Both the position numbers and the translations under genes were made by a program. Shown piece by piece: positions 27,177 to 36,126 of a stretch of DNA of 64,000 nucleotides. The notes beneath the pieces were generated by a model. It saw only the letters and a list, made by a program, of their open reading frames with translations. It was not told the DNA's origin and did no database searches. Each line of letters starts with the position of its first letter. Position 1 is the stretch's first letter. Source of the stretch: Rubellimicrobium rubrum (GTDB lineage: Bacteria; Pseudomonadota; Alphaproteobacteria; Rhodobacterales; Rhodobacteraceae); contig NZ_VDFU01000002.1 of NCBI RefSeq assembly GCF_006152115.1, positions 186,001-250,000 on the forward strand, written 5' to 3'.

Positions 27177-27845
27177 ATGACCTCCGAGCCCCGCCCTGTC
27201 GCCCTCGACAAGCCCGCCGATCCCGGCGCGCGCATCCATGACCGCATCTACCGCGCCCTGCGCGCGCGCATCATGCATGGGGAGATCGCACCCGGCGCCT
27301 CGCTGACCCTGCGCGGCATCGGCAAGGAGTTCGGCGTCTCCATGACCCCCGCGCGCGAGGCCGTGCAGCGCCTTGCGGCCGAGGGAGCATTGACGCTGTC
27401 CCTGTCGGGCCGCATCTCCACTCCGGCGCTGTCCAACGACCGCATCGAGGAGCTGGCGACCCTGCGTGCGATGCTCGAGCCCGAGTTGGCGTCCCGCGCC
27501 CTGCCCCGCGCCCACTTCGCCCTGATCGAGCGGCTGGAGGCCATCAACGAAGGCGTGAGCCGCATGGTCGCCCGCCATGACGCGACCGGTTACATCCGCG
27601 TGAACCTGGAGTTCCACCGCACCCTTTACCTGCGGGCCCAGTCCCCGGCGATCCTCGCGCTGACTGAAACAGTGTGGCTGCAGCTCGGCCCCACGATGCG
27701 GGCGCTCTATGGGCGGCTTCAGCGGACGGAGCCGCCACGGAACCACCGGCTGATCCTGGCGGCCTTGAAGGCGGGGGACGAGCCGGGATTGCGGCTGGCG
27801 GTGCGGACGGACGTGACGCAGGGGCTCCGCCTCCTCAAGAGTTGA
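27177..27845 (+). CDS. GntR-family transcriptional regulator (FCD domain)
   Basis: A 222-residue FadR-subfamily regulator. The winged helix (about residues 22-85) reads LRARIMHGEIAPGASLTLRGIGKEFGVSMTPAREAVQRLAAEGA in pieces typical of GntR proteins, and the FCD domain has EFHRTLY and a late NHRLILAALKAGD, both likely metal-ligand regions. No catabolic genes are adjacent; upstream is the metallopeptidase and downstream is hemP. The effector and target are unknown. It could be the factor that binds the palindrome before deoC, but nothing in the sequence ties them directly. Confidence 0.9.
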   Translation: MTSEPRPVALDKPADPGARIHDRIYRALRARIMHGEIAPGASLTLRGIGKEFGVSMTPAREAVQRLAAEGALTLSLSGRISTPALSNDRIEELATLRAMLEPELASRALPRAHFALIERLEAINEGVSRMVARHDATGYIRVNLEFHRTLYLRAQSPAILALTETVWLQLGPTMRALYGRLQRTEPPRNHRLILAALKAGDEPGLRLAVRTDVTQGLRLLKS

Positions 27846-27953
27846 CAGCCCGACGGGGCGGTTGACAAACCCTACTGTTTCACTCAACTTCATCGCCAGC
27901 CATCCTGCCTTGCGGGACAGCCATCCCTCGTCCCCGCCTCAGGAGGCTTTCCG

Positions 27954-28121
27954 ATGGCCCAACTGTCCCTTGTGCCCATGCCCGCCCCGCGCCCGCCCGC
28001 CGATCCGGTCCATGATGCCCGTGACCTCGTGGGACCAACCGGGGTCGGCCAGATCGTCCTCGACGGCCAGACCTACACCCTGCGCATCACGCGCGCGGGC
28101 AAGCTGATCCTCACCAAATGA
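27954..28121 (+). CDS. hemP: Hemin uptake protein HemP
   Basis: A 55-residue protein ending in the HemP hallmark: a short beta-hairpin VLDGQTYTLRITRAGKLILTK (about residues 35-55). HemP is a small cytoplasmic partner needed for haem-iron acquisition, and in several proteobacteria it also binds promoter DNA of haem receptor genes. ATG 27954 has AGGAGG at 27941-27946. Its stop overlaps the start of the next gene (ATGA), so the two are translated together. No haem receptor or TonB genes lie nearby, so it is detached from the uptake machinery. Iron control is likely but no clean operator is visible. Confidence 0.9.
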   Translation: MAQLSLVPMPAPRPPADPVHDARDLVGPTGVGQIVLDGQTYTLRITRAGKLILTK

Positions 28122-28564
28122 GCGGGGCGGCATCCATCGGGGGCGCCCCCGTCGGACGCATCGACACGCTTCAGCCGCTCGAAGGCTTGTCGGTCCGGGC
28201 GCTGCGCCGTTGGTGCGATGGCGGGCACGAGGCGCTGGCCGAGGACCTGGGCTGCGCGCTGGGCGAGGATCACGGCGACCGTGCCGCGCGGGCCTTTGAC
28301 GCGCTTTGCCGCCAGTGCCTGTCGGGCTGCCGGCGGCCGCTGATGCGTCATGGCGGCGGATGCCTGTGCCTGGGGGCCGACGAGGCCGCCTTTGCCCAGC
28401 TTGTCCGGACCGCGACCGAGGGCGACCGCGAGGACGCGCTGATGCTGGCCTGCTGCATGGTGCGCCATGACCTTGCCCCCATCCTCGTGCATCTGGCGCA
28501 GGCGGCGGGGCTGGCGTTGCGCTCGGCGCTCGTTTCCTGGCAGCGGCCTTCCGCCCTCCACTGA
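28118..28564 (+). CDS. Cys-rich hypothetical protein translationally coupled to hemP
   Basis: A 148-residue protein I cannot place in a named family. It has at least nine cysteines, most in the middle: LCRQCLSGCRRP (CxxCxxxC), GGGCLCLG, then LACCMVRHD. This spacing could hold haem, iron-sulfur or zinc. The start overlaps the hemP stop by 4 bp, which ties its role to haem/iron handling. No signal peptide or membrane helix is visible, so it is probably cytoplasmic. The gene ends 81 bp before the glucosidase start. Confidence 0.75.
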   Translation: MSGAASIGGAPVGRIDTLQPLEGLSVRALRRWCDGGHEALAEDLGCALGEDHGDRAARAFDALCRQCLSGCRRPLMRHGGGCLCLGADEAAFAQLVRTATEGDREDALMLACCMVRHDLAPILVHLAQAAGLALRSALVSWQRPSALH

Positions 28565-28645
28565 CGCTGCGTCGCGGTTGCGCCTAGCAGCACCGCCCGA
28601 TCCGCGTTAAGGGCGCGCTGCGGTGCAGAAAGTGGAGCGTGCAGA

Positions 28646-30280
28646 ATGCGTGAGTGGTGGCGGGACGCGGTGATCTACCAGATCTATCCCCGGTCGTTTC
28701 AGGATTCGAACGGGGATGGGGTGGGCGACCTGCCAGGGATCACCCGCAGGCTGTCCCATGTGGCGTCGCTTGGGGTGGACGCCATCTGGCTGTCGCCGTT
28801 CTTTGCCTCGCCGGACCGCGACATGGGCTACGACGTGTCCGACTACACGGCCGTGAACCCGCTGTTCGGGACGCTCGACGACTTCGACGCGCTGATCGCG
28901 GAGTCGCACCGGCTGGGCCTGCGGGTCATCATCGACCAGGTGCTGTCGCACACCTCGGACCAGCATTCCTGGTTCAAGGAAAGCCGCAAGGACCGAACGA
29001 ACTCCAAGGCCGACTGGTATGTCTGGGCCGACCCCAAGGCCGACGGCACGCCGCCCAGCAACTGGCTGTCGGTGTTCGGCGGCTCGGCCTGGCACTTCGA
29101 CGCCGGGCGGCGGCAGTATTACCTGCACAACTTCCTGACCGAACAGCCGGACCTCAACTTCCATAACCCCGAGGTCGTGGACGCGCTTCTTGAATCCATG
29201 CGCTTCTGGCTGGAGCGGGGCGTGGACGGCTTCCGGCTGGATACCGTCAACTTCTTCGTCCACGACAAGAAGCTTCGCGACAACCCGCCCTCGGACTGGA
29301 CCGATTTCCCGACGAACCCCTACGAGGCGCAGGACCACCGCTTTTCCAAGACCCGGCCGCAGAACATCGCGGTCCTTCAGCGGATGCGCAAGCTCACGGA
29401 CGAATACCCCGACATCATGATGGTGGGCGAGGTCGGCGAGGCCGGGCGCCAGATCGACATCATGGCCGAATACACCTCGGGCGGCGACAAGCTGCACATG
29501 GCCTACAGCTTCGAGTTCCTGAGCCACGACCACACGGCCGAGCATTTCCGCAGCCGCATCTCCAAGTTCCTGGACAAGGCTCCGGACGGCTGGCCCTGCT
29601 GGTCGTTTTCCAACCACGACGTCCAGCGCCACGCGACCCGCTGGACCAAGCCGGGCGGCGACGTGGACGCGGTGGCCCGGCAGTCCATCGCGCTGCTCGC
29701 CAGCTTTCCCGGCACGCTCGGCCTCTATCAGGGCGAGGAACTGGGCCAGACCGAGACCGACATCCTCTTCGAGGAGTTGCGCGACCTCGGCTACATTTCC
29801 TTTTGGCCCGAGATCAAGGGACGCGACGGCTGCCGCACGCCCATGGTCTGGGAGCACGAGCAGACCAACGCGGGCTTCTCGACCGGCATCCCGTGGCTGC
29901 CCGTCAAGGCGCCGCAGGCCGCCCGCGCCGTGGACCTGCAGGAAGCGAGGAACGACTCCGTCCTGCACGCCTACCGGTCGAGCCTCGCCTTCCGGAAGTC
30001 GCATCCGGCGCTGACGCAGGGGGCCACCAGCTTCCTCGACCTGCCCGAGCCGGTGCTGGGGATCGTCCGCTCGCAGGGAGACACGGTGCTGACCTGCCTG
30101 TTCAACCTTGGCGAACGGCCGCTGACCCTGACGCTGTCGGGCCCGGCGCTGCCGGTGGGGCCTATCCATGCGGAGGTGGACGGCCTGACGGTGAGCCTGC
30201 CCGCCCATGGCTATGTCACGCTGGAGTCCGATGGTCCGCTGGGCGTCGTGGCGGACAGCGCGGGCCGCTCGGCGTCGTAG
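28646..30280 (+). CDS. Alpha-glucosidase, GH13 family
   Basis: A 544-residue GH13 enzyme of the oligo-1,6-glucosidase/alpha-glucosidase type. It starts with WWRDAVIYQIYPRSFQDSNGDGVGDLPG in conserved pieces. The catalytic residues are in place: nucleophile D199 (DGFRLDTVN), acid E262 (VGEVGE) and D325 (SNHDV). A small C-terminal beta domain follows from about residue 470. No signal peptide is seen, so it hydrolyses imported disaccharides or oligosaccharides in the cytoplasm. It resembles rhizobial AglA, but no aglEFG transporter is adjacent; a GC palindrome after the stop suggests a single-gene unit. Confidence 0.93.
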   Translation: MREWWRDAVIYQIYPRSFQDSNGDGVGDLPGITRRLSHVASLGVDAIWLSPFFASPDRDMGYDVSDYTAVNPLFGTLDDFDALIAESHRLGLRVIIDQVLSHTSDQHSWFKESRKDRTNSKADWYVWADPKADGTPPSNWLSVFGGSAWHFDAGRRQYYLHNFLTEQPDLNFHNPEVVDALLESMRFWLERGVDGFRLDTVNFFVHDKKLRDNPPSDWTDFPTNPYEAQDHRFSKTRPQNIAVLQRMRKLTDEYPDIMMVGEVGEAGRQIDIMAEYTSGGDKLHMAYSFEFLSHDHTAEHFRSRISKFLDKAPDGWPCWSFSNHDVQRHATRWTKPGGDVDAVARQSIALLASFPGTLGLYQGEELGQTETDILFEELRDLGYISFWPEIKGRDGCRTPMVWEHEQTNAGFSTGIPWLPVKAPQAARAVDLQEARNDSVLHAYRSSLAFRKSHPALTQGATSFLDLPEPVLGIVRSQGDTVLTCLFNLGERPLTLTLSGPALPVGPIHAEVDGLTVSLPAHGYVTLESDGPLGVVADSAGRSAS

Positions 30281-30288
30281 CGGCACGG

Positions 30289-30302
30289 CCCCCGCGCGGG
30301 GG
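30289..30302. terminator. GC palindrome downstream of the glucosidase gene
   Basis: CCCCCGCGCGGGGG begins 8 bases after the glucosidase stop and is followed only by TT. It is a plausible but weak intrinsic terminator separating this gene from the hyuA operon, which starts 38 bp further on. Confidence 0.45.
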
Positions 30303-30340
30303 TTCCAATCGGGGGGTGGCGCGGCTAGCGTCGCCCCACC

Positions 30341-32407
30341 ATGACCGAAGAAGCGAACCTCGGCGTCGATATCGGCGGCACCTTCACGGACGTTGTGCTC
30401 GAAACGGGCGGGCGTCTCCACTCCACGAAGGTCCTGACGACCTACGCCGCGCCCGAGGACGCCATTCTGGACGGGATGCGGCAGGTCTGCGCCAAGGCGG
30501 GCCTTTCGCCCTCCGCCCTGACCCGGATCATCCACGGCACGACGCTGGCCACCAATGCCCTGATCGAGCGGCGGGGCGCTCGCACCGCCCTCGTCACCAC
30601 CGAGGGCTTCCGCGACGTGATCGAGATGCGGACCGAGAGCCGGTTCGAGCAGTACGACCTCAACATCGTGCTGCCCGAGCCGCTGATCCCGCGCGACGCC
30701 CGTTTCACCCTGCGCGAACGGGTGGATGCCGGGGGCAATATCCTGACGCCGCTGGACCGCACCGAGGTAGAGGCGCTGGCCGACCGCCTGGAGGGCTTTG
30801 ACAGCATCGCCGTGGGGTTCCTGCACAGCTACCTCCGCCCCGACCACGAGCGACTTGTGCGCGAGGTGCTGGCCGACAGGCTCCCGACACTGTCGGTGTC
30901 GCTGTCGAGCGACGTGTCCCCCCAGATGCGGGAATACGAACGCTTCAACACCACCTGCGCCAACGCCTACGTCAAGCCGATGATGGAAAGCTATCTGGGC
31001 CGCTTGCGCGAACGGCTCGCCCATGAGGGCGCAGCTTGCCCCATCTTCCTGATGCATTCCGGCGGCGGCATCGTGTCCATCGAGACCGCAGCCCAGTTCC
31101 CCGTCCGCCTTGTCGAATCCGGCCCCGCCGGGGGCGCGATCTTTGCGGCCGACGTAGCGCGCCGCCACAACCTCGACCGCGTGTTGAGCTTTGACATGGG
31201 CGGCACCACCGCCAAGATCTGCCTGATCCGCGATGGCCAGCCCAAGACGGCCCGCGTCTTCGAGGTCGCCCGCTCGACCCGCTTCAAGAAGGGGTCCGGG
31301 ATGCCCATCAGCATCCCCGTGATCGACATGGTGGAGATCGGGGCGGGCGGCGGCTCCCTCGCTCATGTGGACTCCATGCGCCAGATCCGCGTAGGCCCCG
31401 AAAGCGCCGGAAGCGAGCCCGGCCCTGCCGCCTACGGGCGCGGTGGCCTGCGTCCTGCCGTGTCGGACGCCGACCTGATCCTTGGCCGCCTTGACCCCGA
31501 CAACTTTGCCGGGGGCACCATCCTCCTCCATCCCGACCGCTCCGAACAGGCCCTTGTGGCCGAGGTCGGGGGCCATCTGGGCATGGACGCCGTGCAGGCC
31601 GCCTTTGGCGTCTCCGAGGTCGTGGACGAGAACATGGCCAACGCCGCCCGTGTCCACGCGGTCGAGAACGGCCAGGACCTGTCCGATTACACCATGATCG
31701 CGTTTGGCGGCGCGGCCCCCCTTCATGCGGGGCGGTTGTGCGAGAAGCTTGGCATCACGCGCCTCCTCGTGCCGCCGGGGGCGGGGGTGGGCTCGGCCAT
31801 CGGGTTCCTGCGCGCCCCTTACGCCTTCGAGGCGACGCGATCCGTCTACATGCGGCTCGACGCCTTCGACGGGGCCCTGGCCCGGACGATCCTGGCGGAC
31901 TTGTCTGAGGAGGCAGCGGGCTTTGTCCGGTCCTGCGACCCCCACGCCGATGTCCGCACCGACGCCAAGGTCTATATGCGCTACAAGGGCCAGGGCTGGG
32001 AGATCCCGGTGGCGCTGGACGGCGATCTTGCGGCCGCGCCCACGGCCGACGCGCTGGGCCACCGCTTCGCGCTCGGCTACGCCGCCCTGTTCGGCCGCGC
32101 AGTCGAAGGGCTGCCGGTGGAGATCACCGTCTGGGCGGTCAACGCCGCCACCCCGCTCGCGCCCACGGTCCCCACGCCAGAGACCCGTCCCGCCGGGGAC
32201 GTCGAGGGCACGCCGCGTCGCCTGTTCGACCCCGTGACCGGTGCTTGGGCTGACGGGCGGACGCTCCCGCGCGAACGGCTGACCGACGGCATGGTCGCCC
32301 AGGGGCCGCTGGCGGTGACCGAGGCGGAGACGACCGTGATCGTGCCCCGGGGTTTCACCGTCACCGGCCGTGCCGATGGCGTGCTCGACATCCGGAGAAC
32401 CTCATGA
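30341..32407 (+). CDS. hyuA: Hydantoinase/oxoprolinase subunit A
   Basis: A 688-residue member of the HyuA/5-oxoprolinase A family. The N-terminal Hydant_A_N domain opens with GVDIGGTFTDVVLE; the actin-like ATP-binding core shows FDMGGTTAKICLI and GSEPGPAAYGRGG. With subunit B such proteins hydrolyse lactam or cyclic imide rings (N-methylhydantoin, 5-oxoproline) with ATP, or carboxylate ketones such as acetone. It overlaps hyuB by 4 bp (ATGA). The nearby FAD oxidoreductase hints at an N-methyl amino acid such as sarcosine as product, but carbamoylsarcosine amidase is not present. Confidence 0.92.
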   Translation: MTEEANLGVDIGGTFTDVVLETGGRLHSTKVLTTYAAPEDAILDGMRQVCAKAGLSPSALTRIIHGTTLATNALIERRGARTALVTTEGFRDVIEMRTESRFEQYDLNIVLPEPLIPRDARFTLRERVDAGGNILTPLDRTEVEALADRLEGFDSIAVGFLHSYLRPDHERLVREVLADRLPTLSVSLSSDVSPQMREYERFNTTCANAYVKPMMESYLGRLRERLAHEGAACPIFLMHSGGGIVSIETAAQFPVRLVESGPAGGAIFAADVARRHNLDRVLSFDMGGTTAKICLIRDGQPKTARVFEVARSTRFKKGSGMPISIPVIDMVEIGAGGGSLAHVDSMRQIRVGPESAGSEPGPAAYGRGGLRPAVSDADLILGRLDPDNFAGGTILLHPDRSEQALVAEVGGHLGMDAVQAAFGVSEVVDENMANAARVHAVENGQDLSDYTMIAFGGAAPLHAGRLCEKLGITRLLVPPGAGVGSAIGFLRAPYAFEATRSVYMRLDAFDGALARTILADLSEEAAGFVRSCDPHADVRTDAKVYMRYKGQGWEIPVALDGDLAAAPTADALGHRFALGYAALFGRAVEGLPVEITVWAVNAATPLAPTVPTPETRPAGDVEGTPRRLFDPVTGAWADGRTLPRERLTDGMVAQGPLAVTEAETTVIVPRGFTVTGRADGVLDIRRTS

Positions 32408-34029
32408 GCGTCCAAAGCCAGATCATGTGGAACCGCCTGATCTCCATCGTGGAGGAGCAGGCCCAGGCCCTCATCCGCACGGCGTTCAGCACCTCCGTGC
32501 GCGAAGCCGGGGACCTGTCCGCCGGCATCTACGACCAGCGGGGCCGGATGCTGGCGCAGGCCGTGACCGGCACGCCGGGCCACGTCAACGCCATGGCCGC
32601 CGCCGTCGCGCACTTCATGCGCGAGATCGGCGTGGACACGATGACCGAGGGCGACGTCTACATCACCAACGACCCCTGGATGGGCACCGGGCACCTCCAT
32701 GACATCACCGTGGTCACGCCGGTGTTCCACAAGGGGAGCCTAGTCGGCTACTTCGGCTGTACGGCGCATGTGGTGGACATCGGCGGTAGGGGCTTTGGCG
32801 CGGACGGGGAATCGGTCTACGAGGAAGGGCTCCAGATCCCGATCCTGCGGTTCATCGACAGGGGGGAGGTCAACCGCACCCTGATCCAGATGCTCCGCGT
32901 CAACACCCGCGAACCCGATCAGGTGATCGGGGACATCTACGCGCTGGCCGCCTGCAACGAGGTGGGGCTGCGCCGCCTGGGCGCGATGCTTGATGAATAC
33001 GGCCTGTCCGACATCGAGGCGCTGGCCGACTTCATCGTGGACGCCTCGCACGAGGCGACGGTCGCGGCCATCGCGAGGCTGCCAAAGGCCCGCGCCTGCA
33101 ACACGATGACAACGGACGGCTACGCCACGCCCATCACACTGGCCGCGAGTGTGGAGACCTTTCCCGATTACGTGCTGGTGGACTTCGCGGGCACCTCGGC
33201 CCCCGACCCCAAGGGGATCAACGTCCCCTTCATCTACACGGTCGCCTACGCCGCCTACGCGCTCAAGATCGCGCTGGCGCCCGAGGTGCCGAACAACGCC
33301 GGATCGCTTGCGCCGTTCCGGGTGACAGCGCCCGAGAACACCATCGTCAACGCCCGCCGCCCGCACCCGGTCGCGCTGCGCCACGTCATCGGGCACCTGA
33401 TCCCCGACACCGTCTTTGGCGCGCTCGACCAGATCCTGCCCGACACCGTCCCTGCCGAGGGCGCGGGCGCGCTCTGCAACTTCCAGGTCTCCCTGCGGGG
33501 CTCCAACGGCGAACGGTCCGAGGTGCTGACCTTCAACTCCGGCGGCACCGGCGCGCGGCCCCGGCTCGATGGCCTCAACGCCACGGCCTTTCCATCGGGC
33601 GTGATGACCATGCCCGTCGAGGCGACCGAGCACGCGGGTCCCATCGTCATCCACCGCAAGGAGCTGCGCCCCGACTCGGGCGGCGCGGGCCGACAACGCG
33701 GCGGCCTCGGCCAATACATGGAGGTCGGGCCCCGCGAGGGCTTCACGATGGAGTTCCGCGCCCAATTTGATCGCAAGGCGCATCCGGCGCGGGGTCGGCA
33801 GGGCGGGACCGAGGGTGGTCCCACGGTGGTCCAGCTTTCGGATGGCACGGATTTTCCCGCCAAGGCCCGCTTCGCGGTGCCCGAGGGGCAGACCGTCCGA
33901 CTGGCCTTCCCCGGTGGGGGCGGCATGGGGCCCCCGTCCGAGCGGGACCTCCAGGCCGTCGCCCGCGACGTGCGGCTGGGCTACATCTCGGAGAAGGCGG
34001 CCAAGCGCGACTACGGATGGACACCGTGA
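32404..34029 (+). CDS. hyuB: Hydantoinase/oxoprolinase subunit B
   Basis: A 541-residue HyuB/5-oxoprolinase B subunit. Recognisable family pieces are NRLISIVEEQAQALIRTAFS at the N-terminus, VTGTPGHVNAM, YITNDPWMGTGHLHDI, and a C-terminal GGAGRQRGGLGQYME. It forms the catalytic heteromer with HyuA. The two subunits of this family are commonly found together or fused. Its 3' end overlaps the next gene: the ATG at 34017 lies 13 bp inside hyuB, while a GTG at 34026 would give the classic 4-bp overlap. Confidence 0.92.
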   Translation: MSVQSQIMWNRLISIVEEQAQALIRTAFSTSVREAGDLSAGIYDQRGRMLAQAVTGTPGHVNAMAAAVAHFMREIGVDTMTEGDVYITNDPWMGTGHLHDITVVTPVFHKGSLVGYFGCTAHVVDIGGRGFGADGESVYEEGLQIPILRFIDRGEVNRTLIQMLRVNTREPDQVIGDIYALAACNEVGLRRLGAMLDEYGLSDIEALADFIVDASHEATVAAIARLPKARACNTMTTDGYATPITLAASVETFPDYVLVDFAGTSAPDPKGINVPFIYTVAYAAYALKIALAPEVPNNAGSLAPFRVTAPENTIVNARRPHPVALRHVIGHLIPDTVFGALDQILPDTVPAEGAGALCNFQVSLRGSNGERSEVLTFNSGGTGARPRLDGLNATAFPSGVMTMPVEATEHAGPIVIHRKELRPDSGGAGRQRGGLGQYMEVGPREGFTMEFRAQFDRKAHPARGRQGGTEGGPTVVQLSDGTDFPAKARFAVPEGQTVRLAFPGGGGMGPPSERDLQAVARDVRLGYISEKAAKRDYGWTP

Positions 34030-35216
34030 CGCCCCAGCACGCCTCCTATGACGTGGTGATCGTCGGCGGGGCGATGATCGGCTCCTCGGTCGCGTGGTGG
34101 CTGTCCGGCGACCCGGCCTTCAAAGGCCGCATCCTGGTGGTGGAGCGCGACCCGACCTACGCGCAGGCGGCATCCTCGCTCTCCCACTCCTCTATCCGCC
34201 AGCAGTTCGGTCAGGAGGTCAACGTCCTGATCTCCCGCTTCGGAGCCGAGTTCATCCACAGCTTCCGCGACTGGATGGAGGACCCCGAGGCGCCCGAGAT
34301 CCGGCTCCAGAGCTTCGGCTACCTATACCTCGCCGACAACGAGGACTTCGCGGACGTGCTGCGCGACAACGCGGCGATGCAGAACCGCTTGGGCGCCGCG
34401 ACCCGCATCCTGAGCCCCGCCGAGATCAAGGCCGAATGGCCCTGGTACGAGGTCGACGACATCCTCTGCGGCTCGCACAATCCGGTGGACGAAGGGTACT
34501 TTGACGGCGCGACCATCTTCGACTGGTTCCGCCGCAAGGCGCGCGCCAAGGGCGTCGAGACCATCCGGAACGAGGTCGCCGGGCTGGCAGTGCAGGGCGA
34601 CCGCGTGACGGGCGTGACCCTGTCGAGCGGCGAGACGATCGGCTGCGGCTGGGTCGTCAACGCCGCCGGAACCCGTGGCCCGCGCATCGCCGCCATGGCG
34701 GGCCTGTCCCTGCCGGTGGAGCCGCGCAAGCGCTACTCCGTCCTGTTCAGCGCCGCCGAGCCCCTGCCCAAGGACCTGCCGCTGACCATCGATCCTTCGG
34801 GCGTCCATGTCCGCACGGATGGGCGCAACTACCTCGCGGGCTGCCTCCCCGACCCCGACCATGCCGCCGACCCGGACGACTTCGTCATGGACCACGCGCT
34901 GTGGGAGGAGGTCATGTGGCCCGCCCTCGCCACGCGCATCCCGTCCTTCGAGCGGCTGCGGGTCGTGTCCACCTGGGTCGGCCAGTACGACTACAACACG
35001 CTCGACCAGAACGCGGTGCTGGGGCCGTCGCCGGACGTCCCAAACCTGCTCTTCGCCAACGGCTTCTCGGGCCATGGCTTCCAGCAGGCCCCCGCCGTGG
35101 GACGCGGGCTGGCGGAATGGATCCTCCATGGCGGCTGGCGAAGCCTCGACCTGTCCCCGCTCGGCTACGACCGCATTACGCGGGGCGAGCCCCTGCGCGA
35201 ACGCGCCATCATCTGA
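34017..35216 (+). CDS. FAD-dependent oxidoreductase (DAO family, sarcosine oxidase-like)
   Basis: A 399-residue DAO-superfamily flavoprotein. The ADP-binding fold near the start reads DVVIVGGAMIGSSVAWWL (GxGxxG variant GGAMIG), and the C-terminal FAD segment reads NGFSGHGFQQAPAVGRGLAEWI. Members oxidise secondary or tertiary amines (sarcosine, glycine, dimethylglycine) or D-amino acids. It is closest in look to sarcosine oxidase/FOXRED1-type proteins. No signal peptide is seen. Start: ATG 34017 or GTG 34026, the latter overlapping the hyuB stop as GTGA. It probably acts on the product of the HyuAB reaction. Confidence 0.88.
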   Translation: MDTVTPQHASYDVVIVGGAMIGSSVAWWLSGDPAFKGRILVVERDPTYAQAASSLSHSSIRQQFGQEVNVLISRFGAEFIHSFRDWMEDPEAPEIRLQSFGYLYLADNEDFADVLRDNAAMQNRLGAATRILSPAEIKAEWPWYEVDDILCGSHNPVDEGYFDGATIFDWFRRKARAKGVETIRNEVAGLAVQGDRVTGVTLSSGETIGCGWVVNAAGTRGPRIAAMAGLSLPVEPRKRYSVLFSAAEPLPKDLPLTIDPSGVHVRTDGRNYLAGCLPDPDHAADPDDFVMDHALWEEVMWPALATRIPSFERLRVVSTWVGQYDYNTLDQNAVLGPSPDVPNLLFANGFSGHGFQQAPAVGRGLAEWILHGGWRSLDLSPLGYDRITRGEPLRERAII

Positions 35217-35225
35217 GGGTATGAC

Positions 35226-36062
35226 ATGCTGAAGAAGATCGTCCTCACCGGCGCCGCGGGCGAACTGGGCTCCACGCTCCGCGAGCCCCTGTCGCGGATG
35301 TGCGAGGCCCTCGTCTGCGTGGACCTCAAGGACGCCCCCGGCCCCCTCGCCTCCAACGAGTCCTGGGCCGTGGCCGACTGCGCCGAACTGGATCAGGTCG
35401 CTCCGCTGATGGAGGGGGCCGAGATCATCGTCAACTTCGTCGGCATCCCCGACGAGCGGTCCTTCGAGGAGCTTCTTCGCCCGAACTTCCTGTCCTCCTA
35501 CGTGATCTGGGAGGCGGCCTACCGCGCCGGGGTGCGCCGGGTCGTCTATGCCTCCTCGGTCCATGCGGTCGGCATGTGGGAGACGAACGCGGGCATCGAC
35601 ACCGACGCGCCGCACCGCCCCGACACCTTCTACGGGCTCAGCAAGTGCTTTGCCGAAGACCTCGCGCGGCTCTACTGGGAGAAGCGGGGGTTGGAAGCCG
35701 TGTGCCTGAGGATCTTCTCGGCCACCGAGTCGCCGGAGAACCCCCGCGCGCTGGGCACCTGGCTGTCGCGCCGCGACCTCGTGCATCTGGTCGAGCGGGC
35801 GGTGGACTCCCCTACGACGGGGTTCTGCGTCGTTTATGGGGTGTCCGACAACGACCGCTCGCCGGTGTCGAACGCCAGGGTCGCCTTTCTGGGCTACCGG
35901 CCCCGGGACAATGCCGAAACCCATGCCGCCGCGATCCTGGCCAAGGCGAGCAGGCCCGACCCGTCGAACCTCGCGCAGATGCGGCTGGGCGGCCCCTTCG
36001 CCACGGTCGCCTTGGGCGAAAGCGGGGTCGCGGGGCTGGCGAAGCTGGTCAAGGGGGGCTGA
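35226..36062 (+). CDS. NAD-dependent epimerase/dehydratase family protein (uronate dehydrogenase-like)
   Basis: A 278-residue extended SDR. The NAD motif is LTGAAGELGSTL (GxxGxxG) at about residues 7-18; the catalytic Ser and YxxxK are in ASSVHAVG and FYGLSKCFAE. Length and the NFVGIPDERSFEE loop resemble uronate dehydrogenases, which turn glucuronate or galacturonate into aldarolactones. It follows the FAD oxidoreductase by 9 bp. A uronate enzyme in a hydantoinase operon is unexpected, so the substrate here may be different. GAGGG before ATG 35226 supports the start. Confidence 0.87.
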   Translation: MLKKIVLTGAAGELGSTLREPLSRMCEALVCVDLKDAPGPLASNESWAVADCAELDQVAPLMEGAEIIVNFVGIPDERSFEELLRPNFLSSYVIWEAAYRAGVRRVVYASSVHAVGMWETNAGIDTDAPHRPDTFYGLSKCFAEDLARLYWEKRGLEAVCLRIFSATESPENPRALGTWLSRRDLVHLVERAVDSPTTGFCVVYGVSDNDRSPVSNARVAFLGYRPRDNAETHAAAILAKASRPDPSNLAQMRLGGPFATVALGESGVAGLAKLVKGG

Positions 36063-36126
36063 CGCGGAGGGGGCGTTCTGCTCCTCTGGCACGGCAACGT
36101 CAGTCGAAAGGTGGGACATCGCAGCC

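Noticed and set aside
28607-32062. Minus-strand open frame of 1151 codons opposite the glucosidase and hyuA genes
   Set aside because: It is the antisense shadow of two well-supported plus-strand genes; the translation is low in hydrophobic periodicity, rich in Gly/His/Arg/Val and matches no family.
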